The notes beneath the pieces were generated by a model, which was given only the letters and a program-made list of their open reading frames with translations, did no database searches and was not told the origin of the DNA. Shown one piece after another: positions 18,239 through 27,452 of a stretch of 64,000 nt of DNA. The stretch comes from Halorussus sp. MSC15.2 (GTDB lineage: Archaea > Halobacteriota > Halobacteria > Halobacteriales > Haladaptataceae), in the NCBI RefSeq assembly GCF_010747475.1, contig NZ_VSLZ01000002.1, forward strand, positions 558,001-622,000, in the 5' to 3' direction. Numbering within the stretch: position 1 is the stretch's first letter; each line of letters starts with the position of its first letter. Made by a program: the position numbers and the translations under genes.

Positions 18239-21200
18239 ATGCCCGACAAGCCGTCACCGCTGTTGCCGGACGACGAACAGTCGCGCGACCGACTCCGCGC
18301 CGCGCTGGCGCTCGCGTGCGCGCTCGCCGTGGTCCTCGCGGGTCTCGTCGTCCCCGGCGTCTCGGGGGCCGGACTCGGCCAGACGCCGCTCGGGTCCGCG
18401 GTCCCCCAACCGGGCGTCAACCCGTACGGTCAGTCCGGTAGCGGCGGCCTCGCAAGCGGCGGCGGTCTCGGGGCGCTCAACCCCAGCGACAGCACCTCCG
18501 TCGGCGGGTCGCTGGCCAGCAATCAGAGCGCCTTCCGGTCGCAGAACGCCGAGACCCACTTCACGGTCCGGAGTTCGGTCCCGTCGTACTGGCGGACCGG
18601 CGCGTACGACACCTACACCGGGTCGGGGTGGGAGCGGTCGGGCGAGAGGCAACCGTACACCGGCCCGATGAGAGGTGAGGGGATTCGAGGCCGAGAGGTC
18701 CAGTACCGCGTCACCCTGCGGCAGTCGGCCACCGCACTGCCGAGCGTCTGGCGAGCGAACTCAGTGTCCGGGACCAGTTCGGACTCCCTCTACGTCACCG
18801 ACCAGCGTTCGTTCGTCGCCGAGGACCCGATTTCTGCGGGGACGACCTACTCCGGCGTCAGCCACCTCCCGGCGCGCGACCCCGCGGTGCTGAAGACGGC
18901 GGGCCGGGACTACCCCGCCGAAATCGAGCGCCGGTACACCGCGCTCCCCGAGGACACCGACCGTCGGTTGGGGAAGTTCACCTCCCGCCTGACCGCCGAC
19001 GCCGACACCCCCTACGAGACGGCCGCGCGAATCGAGTCGTGGCTGGAGTCGAACAAGACCTACTCGCTGAACGTCTCCCAACCCACCGGCGAGGACGTCG
19101 CCTCCCAGTTCGTCTTCGACATGGAGAAGGGCTACTGCGAGTACTTCGCCACGTCGATGACCGCGATGCTGCGGTCTCAGGACATCCCCGCCCGGTACGT
19201 CGTGGGCTACTCCACCGGCCAGTCGATTGGGTCGAACGCCTACAAGGTTCGGGCGATGAACGCCCACGCGTGGGTCGAGGCCTACTTCCCGGACGTCGGG
19301 TGGGTCCGGTTCGACCCGACGCCGGGAAGCGCTCGGTTGCAATCCGAACAGGAGGCGTTCCGCAACCAGACGGATTCGCAGGCCCGCGACTACTCGCCCA
19401 CCGAGTCGGGTAGTCCCGGCGAGCGGTTCTCGCCGAACGAGTCGGCCGACGCGACCGGCCGAGACGGCGGCAGTGGCACCTCCACCGCGACGCCGCCGGA
19501 GTCGGGGACGCCTACGACCGCCGGAAGCGGCGGTGACGGGGAGTCGAGAACCGCGACCGACTCCGGGTCAGAGACGGCCACTGCGGGGCCGGGTGAGACG
19601 ACCGAACGGACTTACGAGACCACCCGCGACCCCTCCGAGACGACCACGAGCGATTCCTCGGATACCGCCCGGTCGAGCCGTGGGTACCGCGTCGAACTCA
19701 ACCGAACGGCGGTGCCCGGCGCGACCGTCGAAGTCACGGTCCGGAAGAACGTGAGCGTCGTCACCGGCGTCCCCGTCTGGTTCAACGGTGAGCGCGTCGG
19801 TATCACCGACGAGTCGGGGACCGTGGCCGCGCAGGTCCCCTACGCCGAGCAACTCCGGGTATCCGTCGGAAACACGTCCGGCGACGCCGCCGCGGCGGTG
19901 GCCTCGCCCCCGGCGAACTTCGACGCCCCGATGTCGCTGGACGGGGGACCCGACGCGCTCGTCCCCGACGAGTTCTCGCCCGACGCGCTCTCGCCCGGTA
20001 ACGAGAGCGACGGCAACGGGACCGAGTACGCGCTGGCGACCAACGCCACGCTCACGGTCTCGGGCGACGTGGCCACCGACAACGAGGTCGTCGTGACCGC
20101 GACGGTCCGCGACGTGCCGGTTCGGAACGCGACCGTCACGCTCGACGGGGAGTCGGTCGGCACCACCGACCGGAACGGTCGCGTTCGCGTCCGACTTCCG
20201 GACTCGCCCGGCAACGTCACCCTCGGCGTCTCTCGCGGGTCGGTCTCCGGCGAGCGGACCCTCTCGATTCCGCGACTCGAACTCTCTGTGGACCCGACGC
20301 TCCCGTTCGCGCTCCCCGGAACTCCCGTCGAGGTCACGGCGACCTACGGCGGCGACCCCATCTCGAACGCCAGCGTCCGGGTCGGCGATACCGCCCGCGC
20401 CACCGACATCAACGGGTCGGCCACCCTCTCGCTCCCCTTCCGCGGAAGCGCCGCAGTGGTCGTCTCGGCCCGCGGGCAGACCCGCCGGACGACCGTCTCG
20501 GACCTCTACCGCAACCTCGCGGGCGTCCTCGGCGGGGTCGTGCTCGTCCTCGGCGGTCTGGGCAACGGGGCCGCCCGCCGAGGCCTGACCCCCCGGCGAC
20601 TCGGCGCGCTCCTGCTCGCGGCGCTTCGAGCCATTCCCGGTCTCGTCGTCGCGGCGCTGTTCGGGGCGGCCGACCGCCTCTCGCGGGCGGTCGAGACGGC
20701 CCTCGACGCGCTCCGGGAACTTCGGGCGGGCGAGACCACGGTCGGGGAACTCCTCGCGCGCCTCCGGGCGTGGCTCCGCGAGCGCGCGACGGCGGCCGGT
20801 GAGGCGGTCTCGCTCGGCGCGCTCGCCGGTGAATCGGCGGCGAAAGCGGGTGAATCGCCGTCGGACGAACGCGACCCCGACTCCTACCGGACCCTCCGCG
20901 AGGCGTGGGAGACGTTCGTTCGGACCGTCTCGGTCCGGCGGCCCGCGGTCTCGACGCCCGCCGAACTCGCCGACCACGCGGTCGGCGAGGACGGCCTGCC
21001 GCCCGGTCCAGTCGTCACGCTCCGGGACGCCTTCCGGGACGTGGAGTACGGCGCGCGCTCGCCCGACGACCGACTTCCACAGGTCGAACAGGCCATCGAG
21101 GCCATCGAGCGCGCGGCCCGTCCGGATACCGATACGCCCGACGCCGCGAACGCGTCTGAATCGCCGGACGCCACCGAGGCGGCCGACACTGCCGACTCGC

Positions 21201-21244
21201 CGGACTCGCCCGGAGCACCCGACGCCGCGGGAGGTGACGACTGA
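18239..21244 (+). CDS. Transglutaminase-like membrane protein (DUF4129-type C-terminus)
   Basis: 1001 residues from MPDKPSPLLPDDEQ (ATG 18239). A membrane helix near residue 25, an extracytoplasmic transglutaminase-core domain with catalytic Cys in KGYCEYFATSM (~residue 300), His in AMNAHAWVEAYF and Asp in VRFDPTPG, a long Ser/Thr/Gly-rich linker (~390-480), repeated Ig-like/carboxypeptidase-regulatory-like beta domains (NATVTLDGESVGTTDRNGR), another membrane helix (~760) and a cytoplasmic C-terminal domain with FRDVEYGARSPDDR. This is the lead gene of the transglutaminase/DUF58/MoxR-type system. Confidence 0.85.
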   Translation: MPDKPSPLLPDDEQSRDRLRAALALACALAVVLAGLVVPGVSGAGLGQTPLGSAVPQPGVNPYGQSGSGGLASGGGLGALNPSDSTSVGGSLASNQSAFRSQNAETHFTVRSSVPSYWRTGAYDTYTGSGWERSGERQPYTGPMRGEGIRGREVQYRVTLRQSATALPSVWRANSVSGTSSDSLYVTDQRSFVAEDPISAGTTYSGVSHLPARDPAVLKTAGRDYPAEIERRYTALPEDTDRRLGKFTSRLTADADTPYETAARIESWLESNKTYSLNVSQPTGEDVASQFVFDMEKGYCEYFATSMTAMLRSQDIPARYVVGYSTGQSIGSNAYKVRAMNAHAWVEAYFPDVGWVRFDPTPGSARLQSEQEAFRNQTDSQARDYSPTESGSPGERFSPNESADATGRDGGSGTSTATPPESGTPTTAGSGGDGESRTATDSGSETATAGPGETTERTYETTRDPSETTTSDSSDTARSSRGYRVELNRTAVPGATVEVTVRKNVSVVTGVPVWFNGERVGITDESGTVAAQVPYAEQLRVSVGNTSGDAAAAVASPPANFDAPMSLDGGPDALVPDEFSPDALSPGNESDGNGTEYALATNATLTVSGDVATDNEVVVTATVRDVPVRNATVTLDGESVGTTDRNGRVRVRLPDSPGNVTLGVSRGSVSGERTLSIPRLELSVDPTLPFALPGTPVEVTATYGGDPISNASVRVGDTARATDINGSATLSLPFRGSAAVVVSARGQTRRTTVSDLYRNLAGVLGGVVLVLGGLGNGAARRGLTPRRLGALLLAALRAIPGLVVAALFGAADRLSRAVETALDALRELRAGETTVGELLARLRAWLRERATAAGEAVSLGALAGESAAKAGESPSDERDPDSYRTLREAWETFVRTVSVRRPAVSTPAELADHAVGEDGLPPGPVVTLRDAFRDVEYGARSPDDRLPQVEQAIEAIERAARPDTDTPDAANASESPDATEAADTADSPDSPGAPDAAGGDD

Positions 21245-21933
21245 TGCGCGCTCGCGTCCTCGGCGGTCTCGGCGCGCTCCTGACGCTCGCGGCGGCCGCG
21301 GTGGTCGTCGCCCCCGGTCTCGCGGCCCCCGTCTCGGCGGCGGTCGGAGTCCTCGAATCCCAGAGTCCCGAGCGACTCCTGCTCGTCCTCGGGTCGGTCG
21401 TCGGGGCTTACGCCGCGTGGGCGGCCCGCGGGGGGACCGCCGAGCGCCCGCCGACGGACTCCGCGTCGGCGATATTCGAGGGCGTCGGTGCCCGACCCGA
21501 GTCGGTGAGCGCGACCGACCGGACCCGGACCGGCGAGGCGTTCGACCGGCGGGTCGCGGCGGCCTGCGACGGCGACGACCGGGCGCTCCGCGCGGTCCGG
21601 GCCACGCTCGCCGACACCGCCGCGAGCGCACACGCCCGCGCCGCCGACCGCACGCCCGACCGAGCGCGCCGGGCGGTCGAGACCGGCGCGTGGACCGACG
21701 ACCCAATCGCCGCGGCGTTCCTCGCCGACGAGTCGGGTCCCCGATTCTCGCTCCCGGCCAGACTCAGGGCGTGGCTCGACCCCGCCGCCGAGCGACGGCG
21801 GCGCGTCGAGCGAACCATCGACGCGGTGGGTCGCGTCTTCGACCGAGAGGATGGAACCGATAGCGAACGCGACGCCGACGATGGGACCGATGGCCAATCC
21901 GACGCTAGCGGCGACGGGGGTGAGTCGCGGTGA
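21244..21933 (+). CDS. Two-helix membrane protein of the DUF58 operon
   Basis: 229 residues starting 1 nt into the previous stop (TGATG). Two N-terminal membrane helices (residues ~3-60), then a soluble, Ala/Arg-rich helical domain. I recall a haloarchaeal family (DUF7269-like) at this position between transglutaminase and DUF58 genes; no catalytic motif. Overlaps DUF58 by 4 nt, so it is clearly operonic and probably an accessory of that membrane system. Confidence 0.7.
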   Translation: MRARVLGGLGALLTLAAAAVVVAPGLAAPVSAAVGVLESQSPERLLLVLGSVVGAYAAWAARGGTAERPPTDSASAIFEGVGARPESVSATDRTRTGEAFDRRVAAACDGDDRALRAVRATLADTAASAHARAADRTPDRARRAVETGAWTDDPIAAAFLADESGPRFSLPARLRAWLDPAAERRRRVERTIDAVGRVFDREDGTDSERDADDGTDGQSDASGDGGESR

Positions 21934-23369
21934 ACCGCGAGCGAGTGACGCGCTTCCGCGGCGCGCTCGCCGGGACGCTCCTTCTGACCACGCTGGGGCT
22001 GCTGTACGCCCGACCGCGGCTGTTCGCGGCGGCGGTCGTCCCGCTGGCGTACGTGGCCTTCGGCGCGCTCTCGTCGCTGTCCGGAGCGACCGAACCCCGA
22101 ATCGAGCGCACCTTCGACCCCGAGAGTCCGCCGCCGGGTGCCGAGGTAGAGGTCACCCTGCACGTCGAGAACGCTGGCGACTCGGCGCTCGCCGACGTGC
22201 GGGTTGTGGACGGCGTTCCCGACGAGTTGGCGGTCGTCTCGGGGTCGCCCCGGGCCGCGGTCGCGCTCCGACCGGGCGAGGCGGCGACCCTCTCGTACTC
22301 GGTCGTCGCCAAGCGTGGCAACCACGAGTTCGGCGACCCGGCGGTCCGGGTCCGGACCGCCAGTGCCACCGACCGCGCGACCACCGAGATTCCGGTCGAT
22401 GGCGAGACCACCCTCTCGTGCTCGCGGTCGGTCTCGGACCCGGAGTTCGGTCGGGCCTCGCCTCGCCGGGTCGGGACCCACACGACCGACTCGGGCGGCG
22501 AGGGCTTGGAGTTCCACTCCGTCCGGGAGTACCGGCCGGGCGACCCGATGAGCCGCGTCGATTGGCGGCGGTTGGCCAAGTCCGGCGACCTCACCACCGT
22601 CCAGTTCCGCGAGGAGCGGGCGTCCCGGACCGTCGTCGTGGTTGACGCCCGGCCCGTCGCCCGGACGACGCCGAGCGCGGGCTACCCCAACGGCGCAGCG
22701 CTCTGCAACTACGCGGGGGAGCGACTCTACGACGCGCTCACCGCTGCCAACGTCGCCACCAGCGTCACCGCCGTGGGTCTCGACGACGGGGACCTGCCGG
22801 GCGGTCTCCCGGCCGACGACCTGCCGTGGGCGGCCTCCGACGAGCACGGGGCGAGCGCTCGACTCGTCTTCGAGGCGGCGGGCCGCGCGGCCGACCGCGA
22901 CGCGCCGGGCGACGTTCCGACCGACGGAACCGGGTCCGGCGGCGAGACGGGAACCGGGGAGCGGTCTTCGCTCGGGACCCGCTCCCCGGAGACCGCGACT
23001 GCCGACGGCGGGGGTCCCGAAGACGCCACGATTCGGCGACTGCTCGCCCGACTCCCCGCCGACGCGCAGGTCGTGCTGGTCTCGCCCGTGCTCGACGACT
23101 GGCCGGAGTCGCTGGCCCGGTCGCTCGCGGCGCGGGGTCACGAACTCGCGGTGCTGAGTCCCGACGTGACCGGCGGCGGGTCGCCCGACGGAGAGTCGCT
23201 CGACGGCGCGTCCGACGTCGGTTCGTCGGGCCGAGCGGTCGCCGGAACTCGGCGCGCGATTCGGCTCTGGGACCTCCGGATGGCCGGTGCGACGACTATC
23301 GACTGGGACGTGGACGACCCGCTGGGCATCGCGCTGGAACGCTCGCTGCAGACACTGCTCCGACCATGA
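21930..23369 (+). CDS. DUF58-domain protein
   Basis: 479 residues, GTG start overlapping the previous stop by 4 nt. Two N-terminal helices (~15-45), a beta-sandwich domain (EVEVTLHVENAGDSALADVRV, BatA-like), then the DUF58 signature EGLEFHSVREYRPGDPMSRVDW...LAKSGDLTTVQFREERASRTVVVVDAR (~200-240), the VWA-like core that partners MoxR ATPases. The Gly/Ser-rich stretch near residues 320-350 is a spacer. It likely forms a membrane-associated complex with the transglutaminase and MoxR (27453-28421). Confidence 0.85.
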   Translation: MNRERVTRFRGALAGTLLLTTLGLLYARPRLFAAAVVPLAYVAFGALSSLSGATEPRIERTFDPESPPPGAEVEVTLHVENAGDSALADVRVVDGVPDELAVVSGSPRAAVALRPGEAATLSYSVVAKRGNHEFGDPAVRVRTASATDRATTEIPVDGETTLSCSRSVSDPEFGRASPRRVGTHTTDSGGEGLEFHSVREYRPGDPMSRVDWRRLAKSGDLTTVQFREERASRTVVVVDARPVARTTPSAGYPNGAALCNYAGERLYDALTAANVATSVTAVGLDDGDLPGGLPADDLPWAASDEHGASARLVFEAAGRAADRDAPGDVPTDGTGSGGETGTGERSSLGTRSPETATADGGGPEDATIRRLLARLPADAQVVLVSPVLDDWPESLARSLAARGHELAVLSPDVTGGGSPDGESLDGASDVGSSGRAVAGTRRAIRLWDLRMAGATTIDWDVDDPLGIALERSLQTLLRP

Positions 23370-25006
23370 TGGACGAACACGCCGACGCCGAACGCGACCG
23401 CTCCCGAACCGACTGGGCACCGACCCTCGCGAGTACCTCCCTCGCAGTACTCGGCACCGCGGGCGGAGTACTGGCCCTGAGCAGTGCGGCGGGCGTCACG
23501 AGAGGGGCGGCCGTCGCGGTGACCGGCGCAGTCTGTCTCGCGGCGGCGCTGTGGCTGTTGACGTTCGAGCGGTGGCGCGCACCCGCGACGTTCGCCGCGA
23601 GTCTCCTGCTCGTTCCGGCGGGCGCGGGCGTCGCAGTCGGGGTCGGCTACGAGTCGCTGGTGGCCGTCGCGGCGTCGTTCCCGGCGTCGTCGCCGACCAG
23701 AGTCTCCGGCGAGATACTCCGCATCGTCGGCGCGATGGCGGTCCTCTGGGGCTGTACGGTGGGCGCGTTCGGTGCGGCCGCGTCGGTCCGGGACATCGCC
23801 ACCTTCCGCTCGGTCTCGCGGTGTCTCGGCGTCGTGACCCGCGTCGCGGTCCTCCCGGTCGGATTCTTCCTCGCGCTCGCGGGCCACGCGCTTATCACGA
23901 ACCTCGAACTCGGTGCTGCGGGCGCGCTCGGCGAGCTGGTCTCGACCGCGACCGACTGGCTACTCGCGCCCGAACCGGGCCGACTCCACCTGCTCCCCTT
24001 TACGCTCCTACTCGCGGCCGCGAGTTACGCCAGCTTTCGGGCGCTCCGGGAGCTTCCGACCCGGGAACTCGCCGGCGAGGCGTCGGTCGGCGACGTGCGG
24101 GTCGCCGACGCGCTGGCCGGACTGAGGCGGAACCTCGGACGGTTCGCGGCCGTGGTCGCGATGGCGGTCCCGCCCGCGTTCCTCGCCGACGTCGCACTGC
24201 CCGCCGAACTGGTTCGGGACGCGCTCCCCGGGTCGGTCTACGACCTGCTCGCGGGTCTCACCGCCGCGCCCGGCCTCCGCACCCTGCTCTGGTGGGTCGC
24301 GCTCGTCTCCGGAACGCTCGCGGTGCTCGCCGCGCTCGTCCGCCGGTCTTCGCGGGCCTCGGCGCAGGACCTGCTGGTGGGCTACGCGCCCTTCGCGGCG
24401 GGACTGGCCGTCGTCGCGGGCGTCCGCGCGGTCCATCGGCCGGTCCTCGACGCGCTCGTCGGGTTCGTCGTCGGGCGACTCGAACCGCCCCTCTCCGAGC
24501 AGTTCCGCTCGCTGTCGGGGGGCGTCGTGGAGTTCTACGGCCCTGAGACGGTCGTTCTCGGCCTGACCGCGGGCGTGCTGGTGCTCGCGGCGGCCGTCAT
24601 CTTCGCGCTCTCGGTGTCGTTCGTGCTTGGGTTCGTCTCGGACCGCGCGGCCGGTCCCGCGCTGGCCGGAGGCGGCCTGTTCCTCGCCGCGGCGTTCGCG
24701 GGCACGCTCGACGCGCCGCTGTGGGCCGTCCTCGGCGGGGCGGTCCTCGCGCTGGTGGTCTGGGACGCCGGGTCGTTCGCAACGAAACTGGGCGCGGAAG
24801 TGGGCCGACGCGCCGAGACCCGGCGGGTCGAACTCCTCCACGCGCTCGCGGCGCTCTCGGTCGGCGGCGTCGCGGCGCTCGCGGCGGGCGTGCTGGCGCG
24901 CGTGGTTCCCGCGGGACCGAGTTCCGGCGGGGAGGTGGGCGGTCTCTCCGTCGCGCTGCTGGCGGCCGTCGCCGGTGCGGTCCTGCTGGTGATGGCGCTC
25001 CGGTGA
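23366..25006 (+). CDS. Multi-pass membrane protein of the DUF58 operon
   Basis: 546 residues; ATG 23366 overlaps the previous stop (ATGA). About a dozen hydrophobic segments, very Ala/Val/Leu-rich, with no catalytic motif. I recall this position being occupied in haloarchaea by a DUF7519-like integral membrane protein. Probably the membrane platform of the transglutaminase/DUF58 system. Last gene of the rightward operon, with no T-run visible directly after it. Confidence 0.7.
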   Translation: MMDEHADAERDRSRTDWAPTLASTSLAVLGTAGGVLALSSAAGVTRGAAVAVTGAVCLAAALWLLTFERWRAPATFAASLLLVPAGAGVAVGVGYESLVAVAASFPASSPTRVSGEILRIVGAMAVLWGCTVGAFGAAASVRDIATFRSVSRCLGVVTRVAVLPVGFFLALAGHALITNLELGAAGALGELVSTATDWLLAPEPGRLHLLPFTLLLAAASYASFRALRELPTRELAGEASVGDVRVADALAGLRRNLGRFAAVVAMAVPPAFLADVALPAELVRDALPGSVYDLLAGLTAAPGLRTLLWWVALVSGTLAVLAALVRRSSRASAQDLLVGYAPFAAGLAVVAGVRAVHRPVLDALVGFVVGRLEPPLSEQFRSLSGGVVEFYGPETVVLGLTAGVLVLAAAVIFALSVSFVLGFVSDRAAGPALAGGGLFLAAAFAGTLDAPLWAVLGGAVLALVVWDAGSFATKLGAEVGRRAETRRVELLHALAALSVGGVAALAAGVLARVVPAGPSSGGEVGGLSVALLAAVAGAVLLVMALR

Positions 25007-25089
25007 CCGGTCTAGAGGGCGTGTGAGATATACGACAGAAACTCCCTTCTGCAAACGTTTACTATCCCGCAAGCGTTCTGATTTCGTAC

Positions 25090-26952
25090 ATGACCGACGA
25101 CTTCCTGAAGGAGCTAGCGAGTCTCCCGACGTTCGCTCACCCCACCGCGTCCCCGGACGGCGACCGGGTCGCCCTGTACTACGACGAGACCGGCCGGAAC
25201 GAACTCCACGTCCTCGACGCCGAGACCGGCGACTGGGCGACGTGGAGCGACGGCGATGTTCCGCGCAACGCCCGCTGGTGGGTCCGCTGGGCCGCGGACG
25301 GCGAGCGCGTGTTCTACCACAAGGACGAGGACGGGAACGAGCAGAACGACGTCCACGCCATCGACGCCGACGGCGAAACCGAGGCCGTGGTCGAGATGGC
25401 CGGACAGAGCGTCCTCAACGACGTGGGCGCGGACGGGGAGACGCTACTGGTCGGGTCGGCGGCCGACGGGCAGATGAACCTCTACGTCCACGACCTGCCG
25501 AGCGGCGAGACGAGGAAGATAACGGAGTACGACCGGGCCGTCGGGGAAGGACTGCTCTCGCCGGACTGCGACCGGGTCGCCTACGCCACCAACGAGTCGG
25601 ACGACTACCGGAATCAGGACGTCTACGTCTCGGACGTCGATGGCTCGGACCCCCGAAACCTCCGCATCGGCGCGGAGGGCGCGGAGGCCCATCCCGTTGA
25701 CTGGGGTCCCGAGGGCGACCGCCTGCTGGTCGCCGACACGACCGAAGACCTGTCGAGAGCGGGCGTGTACGACCTCCGCACCGACGAGGTGACGTGGTAC
25801 GGCGACGGGAGCTATCAGGAGCAACCGGTTCAGTTCCTCCCCGACGGGAGTCGCTTCCTCGCGACCCGCACGCGAGACGCCTCAGACGTCGCGCTGGTCT
25901 ACGACACCGACACCGGAAGCGTCCGGAACCTCGACCTCCCCGAGGGCGTCGCTTCGTACCCGGACGAAGGGTCGGCCGCCCTCGACGACGACCGCGTACT
26001 CGTCGTCCACACCACGCCGACGACTCGACCCGAACTACTGCTGTACGACCTCTCGACCGACGAGTACGAGACGCTGGTCGAGGCCGAATACGGCAGTATC
26101 GACCCCGAGACGTTCGCCGACGCTGAGTTCTTCACGTTCGCGTCGAACGGCGTCGCCGACGCGCCCGCCGAGGCGGTCGAACTGGAGCCATCGACGGAAC
26201 TCGACATCGAGGCGCTGCTGTACGACTCCGGCGAGCGACCGTCACCGCTCATCGTCGCCCCGCACGGGGGACCGCCAGTTCAGGACAAGCGGAAGTTCGG
26301 CCTGTACACGCAGTTTCTGGTCTCGCGGGGTTACAGCGTCCTGCGGGTCAACTACCGCGGGTCGGCGGGACGGGGCCGCGAGTTCCGCGAGGAACTGTAC
26401 GACGACTGGGGCGGGGCCGAACAGGCCGACGTGGCGCGGGCGGTCGAACACGTCCTCGACACGCGCGACTGGATAGACGACGACACCGTCGCCGTGTTCG
26501 GCGGGTCGTACGGCGGCTACTCCGCCTACTGGCAGATGGTCCAGTACCCGTCGCTGTACGACGCGGGGGTCGCGTGGATAGGCCTGACCGACCTCGAAGA
26601 CATGTACGAGAACACGATGCCCCACTTCCGGACGGAACTGATGGAGAAGTATCTGGGCACTCCCGAGGAGAACCCCGGTCTCTACGAAGAGCGGAGTCCC
26701 GTCACGCACGCCGAGAATCTGGCGGCACCGCTGTTACTCCTCCACGGAGTCAACGACCGGCGCGTCCCGGTCTCGCAGGCCAGAATATTCCGGGACGCCC
26801 TCGACGACCTCGGCTACGAGGGAGGCGAGGACGGCGACTACGAGTACGTGGAACTCGGCGAGGAGGGTCACGGCTCGTCCGACATCCAGCAGAAGATTCG
26901 CGCGTTCGAGATTCTAGACGACTTCCTCGGACGGCGTCTCGGGGACTCCTGA
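25090..26952 (+). CDS. S9-family (acylaminoacyl-type) serine peptidase
   Basis: 620 residues. Residues ~1-370 form a TolB/PD40-like beta-propeller (repeated blades such as HVLDAETGDW, HAIDADGET, YVSDVDGSDPRNL). Residues ~380-620 are an alpha/beta hydrolase with the nucleophile elbow GGSYGGYSAYW (Ser in GxSxGG), Asp in GVNDRRVPVSQA and His in GEEGHGSS. This is the layout of acylaminoacyl/prolyl-oligopeptidase-like enzymes, acting in the cytoplasm on short peptides. No signal peptide. An AT-rich promoter (gtttact, ~25055) precedes it. Confidence 0.88.
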   Translation: MTDDFLKELASLPTFAHPTASPDGDRVALYYDETGRNELHVLDAETGDWATWSDGDVPRNARWWVRWAADGERVFYHKDEDGNEQNDVHAIDADGETEAVVEMAGQSVLNDVGADGETLLVGSAADGQMNLYVHDLPSGETRKITEYDRAVGEGLLSPDCDRVAYATNESDDYRNQDVYVSDVDGSDPRNLRIGAEGAEAHPVDWGPEGDRLLVADTTEDLSRAGVYDLRTDEVTWYGDGSYQEQPVQFLPDGSRFLATRTRDASDVALVYDTDTGSVRNLDLPEGVASYPDEGSAALDDDRVLVVHTTPTTRPELLLYDLSTDEYETLVEAEYGSIDPETFADAEFFTFASNGVADAPAEAVELEPSTELDIEALLYDSGERPSPLIVAPHGGPPVQDKRKFGLYTQFLVSRGYSVLRVNYRGSAGRGREFREELYDDWGGAEQADVARAVEHVLDTRDWIDDDTVAVFGGSYGGYSAYWQMVQYPSLYDAGVAWIGLTDLEDMYENTMPHFRTELMEKYLGTPEENPGLYEERSPVTHAENLAAPLLLLHGVNDRRVPVSQARIFRDALDDLGYEGGEDGDYEYVELGEEGHGSSDIQQKIRAFEILDDFLGRRLGDS

Positions 26953-27006
26953 GTCGGCGTCTGTCCGGCGCTCTTCGCAGTTCGGGACGACGACCCCCGA
27001 GTCCCG

Positions 27007-27312
27007 CTACAGTTCGTGCGTTCGGCCTTCGGTCCCCGACTCCGGAACCGCCAAGTCCGACTCCTCCGCTGCGTCGGCCGCGGCGTCCGCGGAGAACTTC
27101 CGAATCTCTCCGGTCGGGCACACCCACACCTCGTGGGCGTACCAGCAGAACAGTCGCGTCGCCTCCTCGTGGGCGGTCTCGGCGTCCGCGGCGCGGACGG
27201 TGCCGACGTACCGGGGTGGGTCGTCCGCGTCGTCACGGGCCAGAATCTCCCACGCGGGGTCGGCGTCCGGCCGCGACTCTTCGACCTTCGCGCGTCTCGC
27301 CTTCTCGACCAT
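27007..27312 (-). CDS. PaaB-like small protein (Htur_1727-like)
   Basis: 101 residues. WEILARDDADDPPRYVGTV...DAETAHEEATRLFCWYAHEVWVCP matches the PaaB / phenylacetate-monooxygenase B fold. In haloarchaea a PaaB-like small protein is annotated as a radical-SAM-partnered candidate RiPP precursor (Htur_1727-like, from memory). No paaA/C genes and no radical SAM gene lie near, so the partner is outside the window or the gene is orphan. Neighbours are an S9 peptidase and a MoxR ATPase. Confidence 0.55.
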   Translation of the reverse strand: MVEKARRAKVEESRPDADPAWEILARDDADDPPRYVGTVRAADAETAHEEATRLFCWYAHEVWVCPTGEIRKFSADAAADAAEESDLAVPESGTEGRTHEL

Positions 27313-27452
27313 GTGCGGGAATCCCGTGGGGGGAGAAAATCTCCTCCGGCGATTTCCGCCGGTCGGGAACGCCCCCGATGACGTTCGGGGGAGCGATTAT
27401 GAGCGCGACCGCTTCGGTTCGAGAAATCGCGTGCGGGCCGAAACGGAGACGG

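Noticed and set aside
19568..23420. Long minus-strand ORFs over the DUF58 operon
   Set aside because: Arg-rich antisense frames, a common artefact in GC-rich genomes; the plus frames have family motifs and overlaps.
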